DNA of 64,000 nt from Dysosmobacter sp. Marseille-Q4140 (GTDB lineage Bacteria; Bacillota; Clostridia; Oscillospirales; Oscillospiraceae): NCBI GenBank assembly GCA_018228705.1, contig CP073694.1, positions 2,294,001 through 2,358,000 of the forward strand. The letters run 5' to 3'. Positions 1-7,383 of this stretch are shown here, piece after piece. Each line of letters opens with the position of its first letter. The first letter of the stretch is position 1. The position numbers and the translations under genes were made by a program. The notes under the pieces are model-generated. The model did no database searches. It was given only the letters and a program-made list of their open reading frames with translations, and had not been told where the DNA came from.

Positions 1-16
1 TACAGGGGGAGCCAGC

Positions 17-46
17 GTACTGCCGCCACTGCGGTGGCGGCAGTAC
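17..46 (+). terminator. Intrinsic terminator of a gene left of the window
   Basis: A perfect 13-bp stem with a 4-base loop is followed by TTCTCTTT. It probably ends a transcript entering from the left and insulates the tRNA cluster. Confidence 0.7.
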
Positions 47-68
47 TTCTCTTTAAGAGAATCGATAC

Positions 69-145
69 GGGCCTTTAGCTCAGTTGGTTAGAGCAGCTGG
101 CTCATAACCGGCCGGTCCCGGGTTCGAATCCCTGAAGGCCCACCA
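69..145 (+). tRNA. tRNA-Met (anticodon CAT)
   Basis: The 77-nt cloverleaf has a 7-bp acceptor stem (GGGCCTT with AAGGCCC), an encoded CCA end and anticodon CAT at 103-105 in the loop CTCATAA. A CAT anticodon could also be an Ile tRNA with modified C34; elongator Met is the simplest reading. It is the first of four closely spaced tRNA genes. Confidence 0.9.
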
Positions 146-183
146 CTATGGTCGTTCGCCTGACGGGATACCGCAAGCGAAAT

Positions 184-259
184 AGGGGTATAGCTCAGCT
201 GGTAGAGCAGCGGTCTCCAAAACCGCGTGCCGAGGGTTCGAATCCTTCTGCCCCTGCCA
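184..259 (+). tRNA. tRNA-Trp (anticodon CCA)
   Basis: The 76-nt cloverleaf has acceptor arms AGGGGTA and TGCCCCT (one G-T pair), anticodon CCA at 217-219 and an encoded CCA end. It lies 38 nt after tRNA-Met. Confidence 0.93.
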
Positions 260-319
260 TAAAAGTCTTTACAACATGGGTTGTATGTGATATAGTTACC
301 TAGGTCGAGCCTAATAAAT

Positions 320-396
320 GGCCCGGTAGTTCAGTTGGTTAGAACGCTAGCCTGTCACGCTAGAGGTCGACGGTTCGAGCCCGTTCCGGGTCGCCA
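320..396 (+). tRNA. tRNA-Asp (anticodon GTC)
   Basis: The 77-nt cloverleaf has acceptor arms GGCCCGG and CCGGGTC, anticodon GTC at 354-356 and encoded CCA. Confidence 0.93.
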
Positions 397-403
397 TTTT
401 TAT

Positions 404-479
<76 letters not shown>

Positions 480-480
480 G

Positions 481-516
481 AAAACACCTGAAATCTTCGG
501 ATTTCGGGTGTTTTTT
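481..516 (+). terminator. Terminator of the tRNA cluster
   Basis: A stem of about 13 bp (AACACCTGAAATC against GATTTCGGGTGTT, with mismatch) closed by a TTCG loop is followed by TTTTTT. It starts two bases after the tRNA-Thr CCA. Confidence 0.85.
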
Positions 517-551
517 GTTGCAAGAAATGAGTTTTTGGCATGCCGAAAAAG

Positions 552-576
552 TCGCGACCCACACCGCGACCCACAC
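552..576. repeat. Tandem direct repeat beside the integrase
   Basis: GCGACCCACAC occurs twice, separated by one base, between the tRNA-Thr terminator and the integrase stop. Short direct repeats in this position can be integrase arm-type sites; that role is inference. Confidence 0.35.
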
Positions 577-599
577 GCCGAAACGTCCGGAAAGGTTTG

Positions 600-642
600 A
601 AGCGCACTGGATAGGAAGTTTTGCTTCCTACCCAGTGCGCTT
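600..642. terminator. Hairpin between tRNA-Thr and integrase
   Basis: A long stem (AAGCGCACTGG and GGAAG pairing with CTTCC and CCAGTGCGCTT) lies 20 bases downstream of the integrase stop. A weak T tract is present only on the plus side, so terminator function for the integrase is uncertain. Confidence 0.5.
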
Positions 643-662
643 TCTCGTTTTGGTGTCTTTTT

Positions 663-1658
663 TTACATGACTTGCTCCATAAAGGCGCCCATGGTTTGGG
701 CAGCCTCGTCCTGCTTCTGCCTCGTAGCGTGGGTATAGGTGCGGAGGGTGAATCCGGCATCGTAATGGCCCAGCATGCTGGACACGGTCTTCACATCCAC
801 GCCATTTTGTAGAGCTGTAGTGGCGAAGGTATGACGCAGATCATGGAACCTGATGTGAGGGAGTCCGGCGTCTTTCAGAATTTTCTTATGGAGGTTTACC
901 ACGGAGTCCGGATGGTACATCTCTCCAGTGATGGGAGAGGGGAACATGTAAGGGCTGTTCGGGTGCTTGTCATGTTCCTGGATCAGCAGATCCACCGCTG
1001 CCTGCGGTATGGATACCAGCCGCACAGAGTTTTCTGTCTTGGGACGGGTGAGCTCCAGGGAGCCGTCCGGGTTACGGACATACTGCTTGCTGACGGAGAT
1101 GGTTTTATTTTGGATATCCAGGTCGTCCCATCGCAAGGCCACCAGCTCTCCTTTCCGCAGTCCGCTGACCAGTTCCAGATAGAACATGGGAAGCAGGTCT
1201 CTTGCTTTGGCAGCTTCCAGGTAAGCGTGTATATCTTCAGAGGGAAGAATCTGCATTTCAATTTTTCGAGGTTTGGGTGCGATGCAGTCTTCCGTTGGAT
1301 TTCTGGGGATCAGCCGCTCTTTCACAGCCCGTTCCAAAGCGGCATGGAGCATCAGGTGGGCACAGCGTACGGTGGTGGTACTGAGTCCGGCGCTTTGCTC
1401 CTTTCCTAGATGTATTCTTCCACTCTCTAATAACTCTTTGTAGAGCTTTTGCGGGTGCCGGGTGGTGAGTTTTTTTAATTTGATGCTGCCAATTCGGGGA
1501 ATGGTGTAGGTCTCGATAATGAGTTGGTAGCGGTTGGCGGTGGCAGTTCGTACATTGGGCTTAGCATAGAGCTCATACCAGGTCCGCAGCCAGGTAGCCA
1601 CGGTGTATTCGTCTGCCTCTCTGCTGACGTCCAGTCCCTGGCATTCCGCCATAGCCAC
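663..1658 (-). CDS. Tyrosine recombinase/integrase, N-terminally truncated
   Basis: This is a phage/ICE-type site-specific recombinase of 331 aa. The core-binding (SAM-like) domain covers about residues 18-120 and the catalytic domain 135-325. All catalytic residues are visible: R168 in SGLRKGE, K207, H272 and R275 in HDLRHTF, H298 in LGH and the nucleophile Y308. Relatives are usually 380-400 aa with an N-terminal arm-binding domain, which is absent here; the frame continues upstream only about 20 codons to a stop. Strand-exchange chemistry may be intact while site recognition is probably lost. The gene points at the tRNA-Thr 3' end. Confidence 0.85.
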   Translation of the reverse strand: MAMAECQGLDVSREADEYTVATWLRTWYELYAKPNVRTATANRYQLIIETYTIPRIGSIKLKKLTTRHPQKLYKELLESGRIHLGKEQSAGLSTTTVRCAHLMLHAALERAVKERLIPRNPTEDCIAPKPRKIEMQILPSEDIHAYLEAAKARDLLPMFYLELVSGLRKGELVALRWDDLDIQNKTISVSKQYVRNPDGSLELTRPKTENSVRLVSIPQAAVDLLIQEHDKHPNSPYMFPSPITGEMYHPDSVVNLHKKILKDAGLPHIRFHDLRHTFATTALQNGVDVKTVSSMLGHYDAGFTLRTYTHATRQKQDEAAQTMGAFMEQVM

Positions 1659-1831
1659 TTTTAGCTGTTGTCGAGGTACAATCGCGGCTAGATAAAAATC
1701 TTGACTTTTCTAATCATCTAGTCTAGACTTAATTTTAGATACATAAATTTATTGGTCGCCTGACTTGAGTGTAACAAACCACGTTCCTTGCGTCAAGACC
1801 AATTAATGAACAGTTTGTAAATTAGTCTAGT

Positions 1832-2806
1832 TTGAGGTGCATTGCTTTGACGAGATACACATTCAAAACCTATATCGCCCATGAGCAGGAGCACTATCTT
1901 TACAGCGAGCAGACACTTGGCGAAGCGGTCGCGTTTTCTGAGACAGTCCCGTTCCCGGAAAGCTTGATGTCGCTGCTCTATATGGACCTGGATCCCATAG
2001 AGGCCATCATTCAACAGCTGAATGATGAGTTCTGGAAACTGGCAGCGACGAAAAAAGATCAGCATCACCAGAACGCGCTTGCGCTGCTGGATGACTTGGC
2101 TTCGCGCCACATCTATTTCCAGCAGTTTCGGCTGGATATGAATTGCCGTCTTACCCATGCCAAGCTATTTAATAGCTATACAGAGGGCGTGCTGCCCCGG
2201 GCGTATCTGTATCATCTGCCGGAGAAACTTCGGCAGATGCAGGCTCAGATCCTGGAGCTGATCCAACATGTATTAGACACGGATCAGGAGTCCGAGGAAA
2301 CGGTCCCACAGAAAATGGTTTCTTACTACAAGGCAGCAGGAGACCGTGCCTTTCGGTTCTGTGCGCAGCCGGTCAGCTTTGAGCTCATTGACGATGAAGT
2401 GTTTGCAGAGGTTTTGGAGCCGGAGGTAGTCTATGACCTCATCGACTGCCACCTGCGGGAGTGCATCAAGCGGGAAGTGAAGATGCGGGTGTGCAAAAAC
2501 TGCGGGAAATACTTTGCCTTGACGGGCCGCACCAACACCGAATATTGCAGCCGGCCCTTTGATGAGAAAGGCCGCACCTGCCGGGAAGTGGGCGCCATTG
2601 CCTTGTGGACGAAACGGAAGAGCGGAGATACCTTGTTCCGGGACTACCGCAGAGAGTACAAAAAGCGCTTTGCCCGCATGAAGGCAGGAAAGCTGAAACC
2701 GGAGGAACTCTACGCATGGGGCGAACGTGCCAGGGAGAAAAAAGCGGAGTGCGAAGCGGGAAAGCTGACCCCGGAGGACTATGCTGCCTGGCTGCGTGAA
2801 TCGTGA
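1832..2806 (+). CDS. DUF6076-like protein with Cys-rich zinc-finger motif
   Basis: The 324-aa protein is unlike its neighbours. The first two thirds are helical with no motif I recognise. Around residues 221-245 a Cys-rich cluster (CKNCGKYF, then EYCSR and RTC) looks like a zinc-binding treble-clef or ribbon element, followed by basic helices and repeated KAGKL/EAGKL segments near the C-terminus. I match it to the DUF6076 family of Firmicute mobile elements; no biochemical function is known to me. It is read opposite to the surrounding element genes and ends at a strong hairpin, so it is probably a cargo gene. Confidence 0.7.
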   Translation: MRCIALTRYTFKTYIAHEQEHYLYSEQTLGEAVAFSETVPFPESLMSLLYMDLDPIEAIIQQLNDEFWKLAATKKDQHHQNALALLDDLASRHIYFQQFRLDMNCRLTHAKLFNSYTEGVLPRAYLYHLPEKLRQMQAQILELIQHVLDTDQESEETVPQKMVSYYKAAGDRAFRFCAQPVSFELIDDEVFAEVLEPEVVYDLIDCHLRECIKREVKMRVCKNCGKYFALTGRTNTEYCSRPFDEKGRTCREVGAIALWTKRKSGDTLFRDYRREYKKRFARMKAGKLKPEELYAWGERAREKKAECEAGKLTPEDYAAWLRES

Positions 2807-2818
2807 TAAAGAAAAACC

Positions 2819-2850
2819 AGCGGCGCAGACTGTATGCAGTCTGCGCCGCT
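2819..2850 (+). terminator. Hairpin after the DUF6076-like gene
   Basis: A perfect 14-bp stem with a TATG loop starts 13 bases after the stop codon. The following T run is weak (ATGTTTG). Confidence 0.7.
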
Positions 2851-3244
2851 ATGTTTGAGGCAGGAACCAACTTTTCTCGACATGCCGAGGTGGGAACGCC
2901 CGCCAGTTCAACGTGTGTGCCCGGACATAGGACTCCTGAGAGCTTGTGTCATCTTAAAAACTGAGAGCATGAACGGCAAATCTTTTGCAAGATTTTCATG
3001 ATTCGATTTTCAGTGCAAGGTCCATTGTCTCTTCTGCTGAGGGTGGGACTTTGTTTGTTATTTTTTGTTGATACTTTGCCCATTATCCGCTGGGAGATGC
3101 TTTGTAAATGTATTGGCATGTGGAAACAAAACTCGGACTTAGAATGCTGTCACAGTTATATCATCTAGGTTGTGGCTCCGCGGGGGTATTAAGAACGATG
3201 CTGTTGAATGTCGAATCCATAGTCTTTCCCTTCTTCGCAGAGTT
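2851..3244. other. Gene-free stretch
   Basis: No open frame with a credible start or family resemblance, no tRNA and no strong hairpin were seen here. It lies between the DUF6076-like gene and the integrase fragment and may be residue of a deletion. Confidence 0.5.
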
Positions 3245-3580
3245 TTATGTAAAAAGAGTTATTCCCAATGGATACCCGATTAGCACAGCTATAAGCCAGC
3301 CGAGAGTGGCAAAAAACAACCCCTCGCTTAGTTGCTTTTGCTCCAGCCACCGGTCCAGCCACTCTGACAGCGTCATTCTGCTCTCCTCCGTCAGGTCCAC
3401 TCCCTGATAGGCGTCGATGTTCTGCCGGAGTTTGGTGGTCAATTCCTTTTGGGTATCTGCGTAGACATAGCGGAAGATGGAATCACCGTTTTCCTTGTGG
3501 CCCACCACGATGCGGCCCTCCCACCGGCCGTCCTCCCGTTTACGAACCATGCCGTCGCCGGATGGTCTTCGCTTTGCCAT
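3245..3580 (-). pseudogene. Integrase fragment: arm-binding domain only
   Basis: From the methionine at 3580 the frame encodes a typical integrase N-terminus: a KRRPSGDG start, then the GxWEGRI three-stranded arm-binding fold, and the beginning of the core-binding domain (TLSEWLDRWLEQ). Similarity stops near 3340 and the frame runs into an unrelated hydrophobic stretch. The catalytic half is missing. Its overlap with the core-binding start of the integrase at 663-1658 shows that these are remnants of two different recombinase genes rather than halves of one. Confidence 0.7.
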
Positions 3581-3634
3581 TTCCGTCACCTCCGAGATTT
3601 TTATCTTTGATTTGCGATGCAATTTTTGGGTGGC

Positions 3635-3838
3635 TCACTTGATAGGCGGATATTTGTGAGGCTCCGCTACCCATTGATACACCACGGCCCCACAGCGGCG
3701 GCAGATCAGATACCGAAGCCGGCTGCCCAGGAGTCCGTGTTTCTTGTAGGTCACAAGCGCCTCGCCGTGCTGCCAGCCCAGGCCCAGATCGTCGCTCCCG
3801 CAGTATTGGCACCGCTGGACTGGCATCAGTCTTGCCAC
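3635..3838 (-). CDS. Small zinc-ribbon protein
   Basis: The 67-aa protein has two CxxC knuckles (C10/C13 and C46/C49) separated by 32 residues, the pattern of a zinc ribbon. Similar proteins are carried by Firmicute conjugative and mobilizable elements, sometimes annotated TFIIIB-like; their role is not established. Its start overlaps the end of the upstream RHH-like gene by 13 bases, indicating translational coupling. Confidence 0.65.
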   Translation of the reverse strand: MARLMPVQRCQYCGSDDLGLGWQHGEALVTYKKHGLLGSRLRYLICRRCGAVVYQWVAEPHKYPPIK

Positions 3839-4245
3839 TCATCGCCCTCCTCCCAAGCCCCACGTACCCGCTGCTCCAGCGAGACACGGCCGTTGGTCTT
3901 TTTCACATTTTGCACGCTCTCCGATCTCCGGCGGCGGAGATCCTCGTCGCTGAATTGATAGGCGTCGGCGAGGATACCGGCCACCATGTCCTGCTCCACC
4001 GCCTGCCGGAAGGCCAGGGAGGACAGCCGCTCCTCCAGTTGTCCCAGCCGCCCGTCCAGGTAAGACTTGATGGAGGTGGGGAGGAACAAACCAGCGTAGT
4101 TGGCGCTGAGGTAGTCCAGGTAAAAGTCCACCGCCCGCTCGACGAAGGCGGTCATGCTCCGGCTTCCGTCCTCCTGATACCGGCGCTCCAGGATGGCTTT
4201 CTTCTCTGGGGTGAGATAGAAAGCAAATCTCTCTTTTTTGCCCAT
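3826..4245 (-). CDS. RHH-like mobile-element protein
   Basis: The 139-aa protein begins with an RHH/CopG-like segment (FAFYLTPEKKAILERRY, then a Ser-Met-Thr-x-Phe-Val helix at residues 30-40). Helical, probably oligomerising sequence follows, with a basic RRRRSES patch near residue 103. In related elements such proteins sit beside the relaxase and bind the transfer origin; no relaxase remains here. The upstream non-coding region contains a perfect 10-bp inverted repeat that could be its site. Confidence 0.55.
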   Translation of the reverse strand: MGKKERFAFYLTPEKKAILERRYQEDGSRSMTAFVERAVDFYLDYLSANYAGLFLPTSIKSYLDGRLGQLEERLSSLAFRQAVEQDMVAGILADAYQFSDEDLRRRRSESVQNVKKTNGRVSLEQRVRGAWEEGDEWQD

Positions 4246-4594
4246 AAACTGCTCCTTTCCGGGGCATGACCCCTATTTTTTCGTTATGGCAGTAGGAGTT
4301 CGGGGATTGTGACCACAAACGTGATCCCCGCCGCCTGTTTTTGACCCCACTTTTGATACACCCAAAACTCCCGTAACTGCCCGCACTGCGGGCAGTTGTG
4401 ACCGGCCGAAGGCGCCACCGGCGACCCCGGCGTTTATCCTGCTATACTTTCAACCGGTAGGTTCCGCTCCAAAAGGGCCGGAAGCCTTGTACCGCAACGC
4501 CTCCCACAACCGGCCCACACTGGACTGAAACCCGCCGAGAGGGGCAGGGACTCTGCCCCTCCCGCAATCGGGGCACACAGTGGCCCACAGGCGG
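4246..4594. other. Non-coding region with candidate transfer-origin repeats
   Basis: No gene is seen in these 349 bases. They contain a perfect 10-3-10 inverted repeat at 4375-4397 (AACTGCCCGC / GCGGGCAGTT) and a looser CGGGGAT...ATCCCCG repeat around 4302-4330. Their position upstream of an RHH-like gene in an element lacking a relaxase fits an orphan oriT or replication site. This is inference. Confidence 0.4.
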
Positions 4595-5002
4595 TCACGT
4601 TGGGCTTTCCCGCGCCCGCAGGAGTTTCGCCACTCGCTGGCGTTCTGTGGCTAACTCCAATTCCGCCAGTTGGCGGTCGTAGTGCTGGTCAATCACCTCT
4701 CCGATAGGCCGGAGAGTAAACAGCAGATTTCCGATGCGCCTGCCGCTGGACTTGGTAATGACCTCGGTGGGTTCGGTGGTGATGAGACCACGCTCCTCCA
4801 GTTGACGGATGTACTTGCGGACAATATTTTCACTCATGCCCACTGCTTCGCCGATGGTTTTGATGCTGGGCCAGCACTGATGCGTCTTTCGATTTTCGCA
4901 CCGTTTCAGGAAACTGTACACCGCCAGCTCGCCATAGTCCAGTCCCAGCTGGAACAACTCGTTGGGCAGGAAGAAACCGTCCCGATAATTTCCGTACTTC
5001 AT
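4595..5002 (-). CDS. Helix-turn-helix protein, replication-initiator-like
   Basis: The 135-aa winged-helix protein resembles the HTH_36 family: a helix-turn-helix (WPSIKTIGEAVGMSENIVRKYI) lies around residues 45-68 and is followed by a wing with ERGLITTEP. The start at 5002 is chosen because AGGAGG sits 7 bases before it. Its ATG overlaps the stop of the excisionase-like gene (ATGA), so the two are translationally coupled. Such proteins control replication or excision in mobile elements. Confidence 0.6.
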   Translation of the reverse strand: MKYGNYRDGFFLPNELFQLGLDYGELAVYSFLKRCENRKTHQCWPSIKTIGEAVGMSENIVRKYIRQLEERGLITTEPTEVITKSSGRRIGNLLFTLRPIGEVIDQHYDRQLAELELATERQRVAKLLRARESPT

Positions 5003-5208
5003 GTGCCGCCTCCTGTGTGTTCCTTCACCCACTGGATGAACTGCTCCTTGGGTACCACCATCCTGTTGCCGATGCGCAGTACCGGGAAGCCCGGCTCGTG
5101 CATCAGTTCATATCCGCTGGACGGTGAGACGCCCAATACCTTCGCCACTGTTTTTGAGTTGAGAAACAGCGGCAGCTCCTCATAATTTTTGTAGGCAGAC
5201 TCTTTCAT
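4999..5208 (-). CDS. Excisionase-like DNA-binding protein
   Basis: The 69-aa AlpA/MerR-type winged helix carries the hallmark pattern LNSKTVAKVLGVSPSSGYELM, then FPVLRIGNRMVVPKEQF. GAGGGGG precedes the ATG at 5208 at good spacing, which rules out the longer upstream start. Proteins of this type bend DNA to direct the integrase toward excision or regulate element genes. Confidence 0.7.
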   Translation of the reverse strand: MKESAYKNYEELPLFLNSKTVAKVLGVSPSSGYELMHEPGFPVLRIGNRMVVPKEQFIQWVKEHTGGGT

Positions 5209-5336
5209 TTTGATTACCCCCTCTACTACTTTACCCGAGGACATTTCTGAAGTGACATAGAATTGACACACCTGTGCTTCTTTTAACCCCCTCACTATGT
5301 ATTGGGGAAATAATATCCTTTTGACATATTTCTGAC

Positions 5337-5376
5337 AGAAAAGCGGAGCGCCTGCTTGGTCAGCAGACGCTCCGCT
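5337..5376 (-). terminator. Terminator of the DUF1653-like gene
   Basis: On the minus strand, a 14-bp stem with one mismatch (AGCGGAGCG...CGCTCCGCT) is followed by TTTTCTGT, 16 bases after the stop at 5392. Confidence 0.75.
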
Positions 5377-5391
5377 CAGTGTTGGGTCGAT

Positions 5392-6099
5392 TCAGTTTTG
5401 CGCCGGTTTCCGCAGACGGCATTTTCCATCTGCTTCGTCCCGCTCCTTCAGCAGACGAGCCAGGGCAGAGAAAAACTTCTTTTGCAGATAGTCCACGCTG
5501 CCCCGGTTGAGCTGATGGGCCTCTGCGTACTTGCGGATGGACAGGCCGTCTACAAACCGCTCCCGGAAATAGTCCCGGTATTCTGACAGGATGGTTTTCA
5601 GAGCGTTGTCCAGAAACTGCAGATCCTCTTTCAGCTTGGCGAAATCACTTCGTGTGATGGCCGCATATCTTTTTTCTTTCACGCAAAGGTGGTATTTGTT
5701 CCAGTCGAAGGTGTAGTTCTCGCAGAGTTCCTTGGCGTATGCGTGGTAGGTGAGAGACTGCTGATACTCTCGGGAGTCGTATTCTTCATCCAACTGCCGC
5801 CGATGCCGTTTGCGCACCGGCCCCCGGAAGCCCTCATCTTCCAGTCTTTCGATGGCAGCCGCTGAGATCTTCATGTTTATCTGCCGCTTGTACTTGGCCT
5901 TCCGCTCTCCATCCACTTTTACGAAGGCGCAGAAGGATTTTTTGCTGGAGGTGCAGTACCTGGGGACATCCGCGAAAGGATAGGAAGTCCAGATGACGGT
6001 CTCCTCTCCGGTGTCGGCATCGGTGGCCGTGGAAATCACATAGACCACCTTGCCATCGTACCGCCGGTAGTACCCAGCACAGATCCGCCTGCCCGCCAT
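5392..6099 (-). CDS. DUF1653-like / sigma-region-4-like protein
   Basis: The 235-aa protein appears to be a two-part molecule. Residues 7-60 (YYRRYDGKVVYV, DTGEE, VIWTSY) resemble the small DUF1653 fold. The last 80 residues form a helical segment ending in a helix-turn-helix (LSIRKYAEAHQLNRGSVDYLQ), reminiscent of sigma-70 region 4 proteins encoded in Firmicute conjugative elements. A regulatory role in the element is likely but unproven. Confidence 0.5.
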   Translation of the reverse strand: MAGRRICAGYYRRYDGKVVYVISTATDADTGEETVIWTSYPFADVPRYCTSSKKSFCAFVKVDGERKAKYKRQINMKISAAAIERLEDEGFRGPVRKRHRRQLDEEYDSREYQQSLTYHAYAKELCENYTFDWNKYHLCVKEKRYAAITRSDFAKLKEDLQFLDNALKTILSEYRDYFRERFVDGLSIRKYAEAHQLNRGSVDYLQKKFFSALARLLKERDEADGKCRLRKPAQN

Positions 6100-6230
6100 T
6101 GCCGTACCTCCATTCTTTTTCTGCCTTCAGTATAGCGAAGCGCGGGCTTTCTGTAAATGGTGGAGGTTTTTCTTTGTTTTATTCCCCAGCAGGATTTGAG
6201 GGCGCTTGTCTGTTATAGGCGATTTATTAT

Positions 6231-6282
6231 TTAGTAAAATTTTAGTAAAATTTATTGACTTCGACAGCATCAGAAATATAAT
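6231..6282 (+). promoter_or_regulatory. Promoter and repeats upstream of the LacI-type regulator
   Basis: TTGACT (6255-6260) and TATAAT (6277-6282) are separated by 16 bases. Two direct copies of TTAGTAAAAT (6231-6240 and 6242-6251), with an embedded TAAAATTTTA palindrome, sit just upstream and could be an operator for autoregulation. Confidence 0.7.
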
Positions 6283-6313
6283 GGGTTTAGAACGACATAA
6301 AAGGGGGAACTTC

Positions 6314-7291
6314 ATGGCAACAATTAAAGATGTAGCCCAGGCCGCCCAGGTCTCGGCTGCCGCGGTTTCCCGAGTTCTAAATAAGGATGACAATATCTCT
6401 GTCACGCCGGAGGTGCGGGCCCGGATTTTTCAGGCGGCTCACGCCCTGGGCTATGTGTCCCCACGGCAGCGGAAGGCGGCGGAGCACAAGACTCATCTGG
6501 TCATCGGGGTGGCGGACTGGCGAATCATACGCCCGGATCGGCCCAATGTGCGGCTGTCCTCTCTGTCCTGCCTGGTGCAGATGATGACGGACCAGTATGA
6601 GGTCTCCTTTGTGCGGCTGACCTTTGGGGAGCCCCAGAAAGTGGACGGCATCATTGCCCTGGGTGTGTTCAGCGAGAAAGAGATCGACTTTCTCCGCTCT
6701 CTGTCCTTTGCTATCGTTTTCGTGAACTCCAATCAGCACAACTATGAGTTCGACCAAGTGCAGGTGGACTTTGACCGGGGTCAGGAGCAGATGGTGTCCT
6801 ATCTGCTGGATCAGAAGCGGTACACCGGCCTGGGGTATATCGGCGGCATCTACGACGGGCCCAATGGCCGCATCGGTGCCCACCGCCTGGCAGCCATCCA
6901 GCGTATCCTGGAGGAGCGCGGCCAGTACGATCCCCGCACCTTCCATGTGGGGGAGATCAGCCGGGAGAGCGGCTATGCACTGGCCAAGAAGGCCGTGGAG
7001 GAACATGCTCTGGCTGAGGCCATACTGCTGGGCAGCGACGAGGTGGCTGAGGGCGCTCTGGAGGCTTTCCGGGAGCTGGGCATCCGTGTGCCGAAAGATG
7101 TGGCGGTCATTATTTATCAGGATATTCAGACTTTGGAGAGCAAGTGGCCCACCGGCACCTGTCTGGAGATGTTCCCGGACTATGTGTGGGAAAACGCCCT
7201 GGAGCTGCTGTTCGGGCGAATCAGCCAGCGCCGCTCTCAGGCGGTCACCGTCACAGTGCCTACCCACCTGAAGATCGGCGACACCGCCTGA
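6314..7291 (+). CDS. LacI-family transcriptional regulator
   Basis: The 325-aa protein has a LacI helix-turn-helix at the N-terminus (MATIKDVAQAAQVSAAAVSRVLN) and a periplasmic-binding-protein-like effector domain with the family's VDGIIALG, IGGIYDGPNGRIG and GSDEVAEGALEAF segments. The start at 6314 has AAGGGGG 7-8 bases upstream; longer starts lack it. It lies directly before, and on the same strand as, the PhnD-type operon, so it is the likely local repressor. The effector is unknown, and LacI control is unusual for Phn-type importers. Confidence 0.88.
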   Translation: MATIKDVAQAAQVSAAAVSRVLNKDDNISVTPEVRARIFQAAHALGYVSPRQRKAAEHKTHLVIGVADWRIIRPDRPNVRLSSLSCLVQMMTDQYEVSFVRLTFGEPQKVDGIIALGVFSEKEIDFLRSLSFAIVFVNSNQHNYEFDQVQVDFDRGQEQMVSYLLDQKRYTGLGYIGGIYDGPNGRIGAHRLAAIQRILEERGQYDPRTFHVGEISRESGYALAKKAVEEHALAEAILLGSDEVAEGALEAFRELGIRVPKDVAVIIYQDIQTLESKWPTGTCLEMFPDYVWENALELLFGRISQRRSQAVTVTVPTHLKIGDTA

Positions 7292-7309
7292 TCTCCTACA
7301 ATGGTTATA

Positions 7310-7324
7310 AGAGGAATTTCCTCT
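7310..7324 (+). promoter_or_regulatory. Candidate operator palindrome before phnD
   Basis: A 15-bp palindrome (AGAGGAA-T-TTCCTCT) lies between the regulator and the binding-protein gene. It is a reasonable operator candidate for the LacI-type protein. No convincing -35/-10 pair was found in the 92-base gap. Confidence 0.4.
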
Positions 7325-7383
7325 GTAACAGATACATTCTAAATCAAAGGCAAAATACAGCAAACATCGAGGAGGATTAAAGT

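Larger units (their letters stand above)
520..6100. mobile_element. Decayed integrative element next to tRNA-Thr
   Basis: The segment holds a truncated integrase beside a tRNA 3' end, a second integrase fragment, and small genes of the kind found in mobilizable elements (zinc ribbon, RHH-like, HTH, excisionase-like). There is no relaxase, coupling protein or type IV secretion gene. I could not find a second copy of the tRNA 3' end to mark the right attachment site, so both limits are approximate. Confidence 0.5.

Noticed and set aside
2851..3244. Possible small gene around 3108-3407 on the plus strand
   Set aside because: It overlaps the integrase fragment antisense, lacks a ribosome site and has no recognisable sequence.
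3821..3836. TGGCATC-N4-TTGCC resembling a second sigma-54 promoter
   Set aside because: It lies inside the overlap of two minus-strand coding genes, points to no plus-strand gene, and has no activator palindromes nearby.
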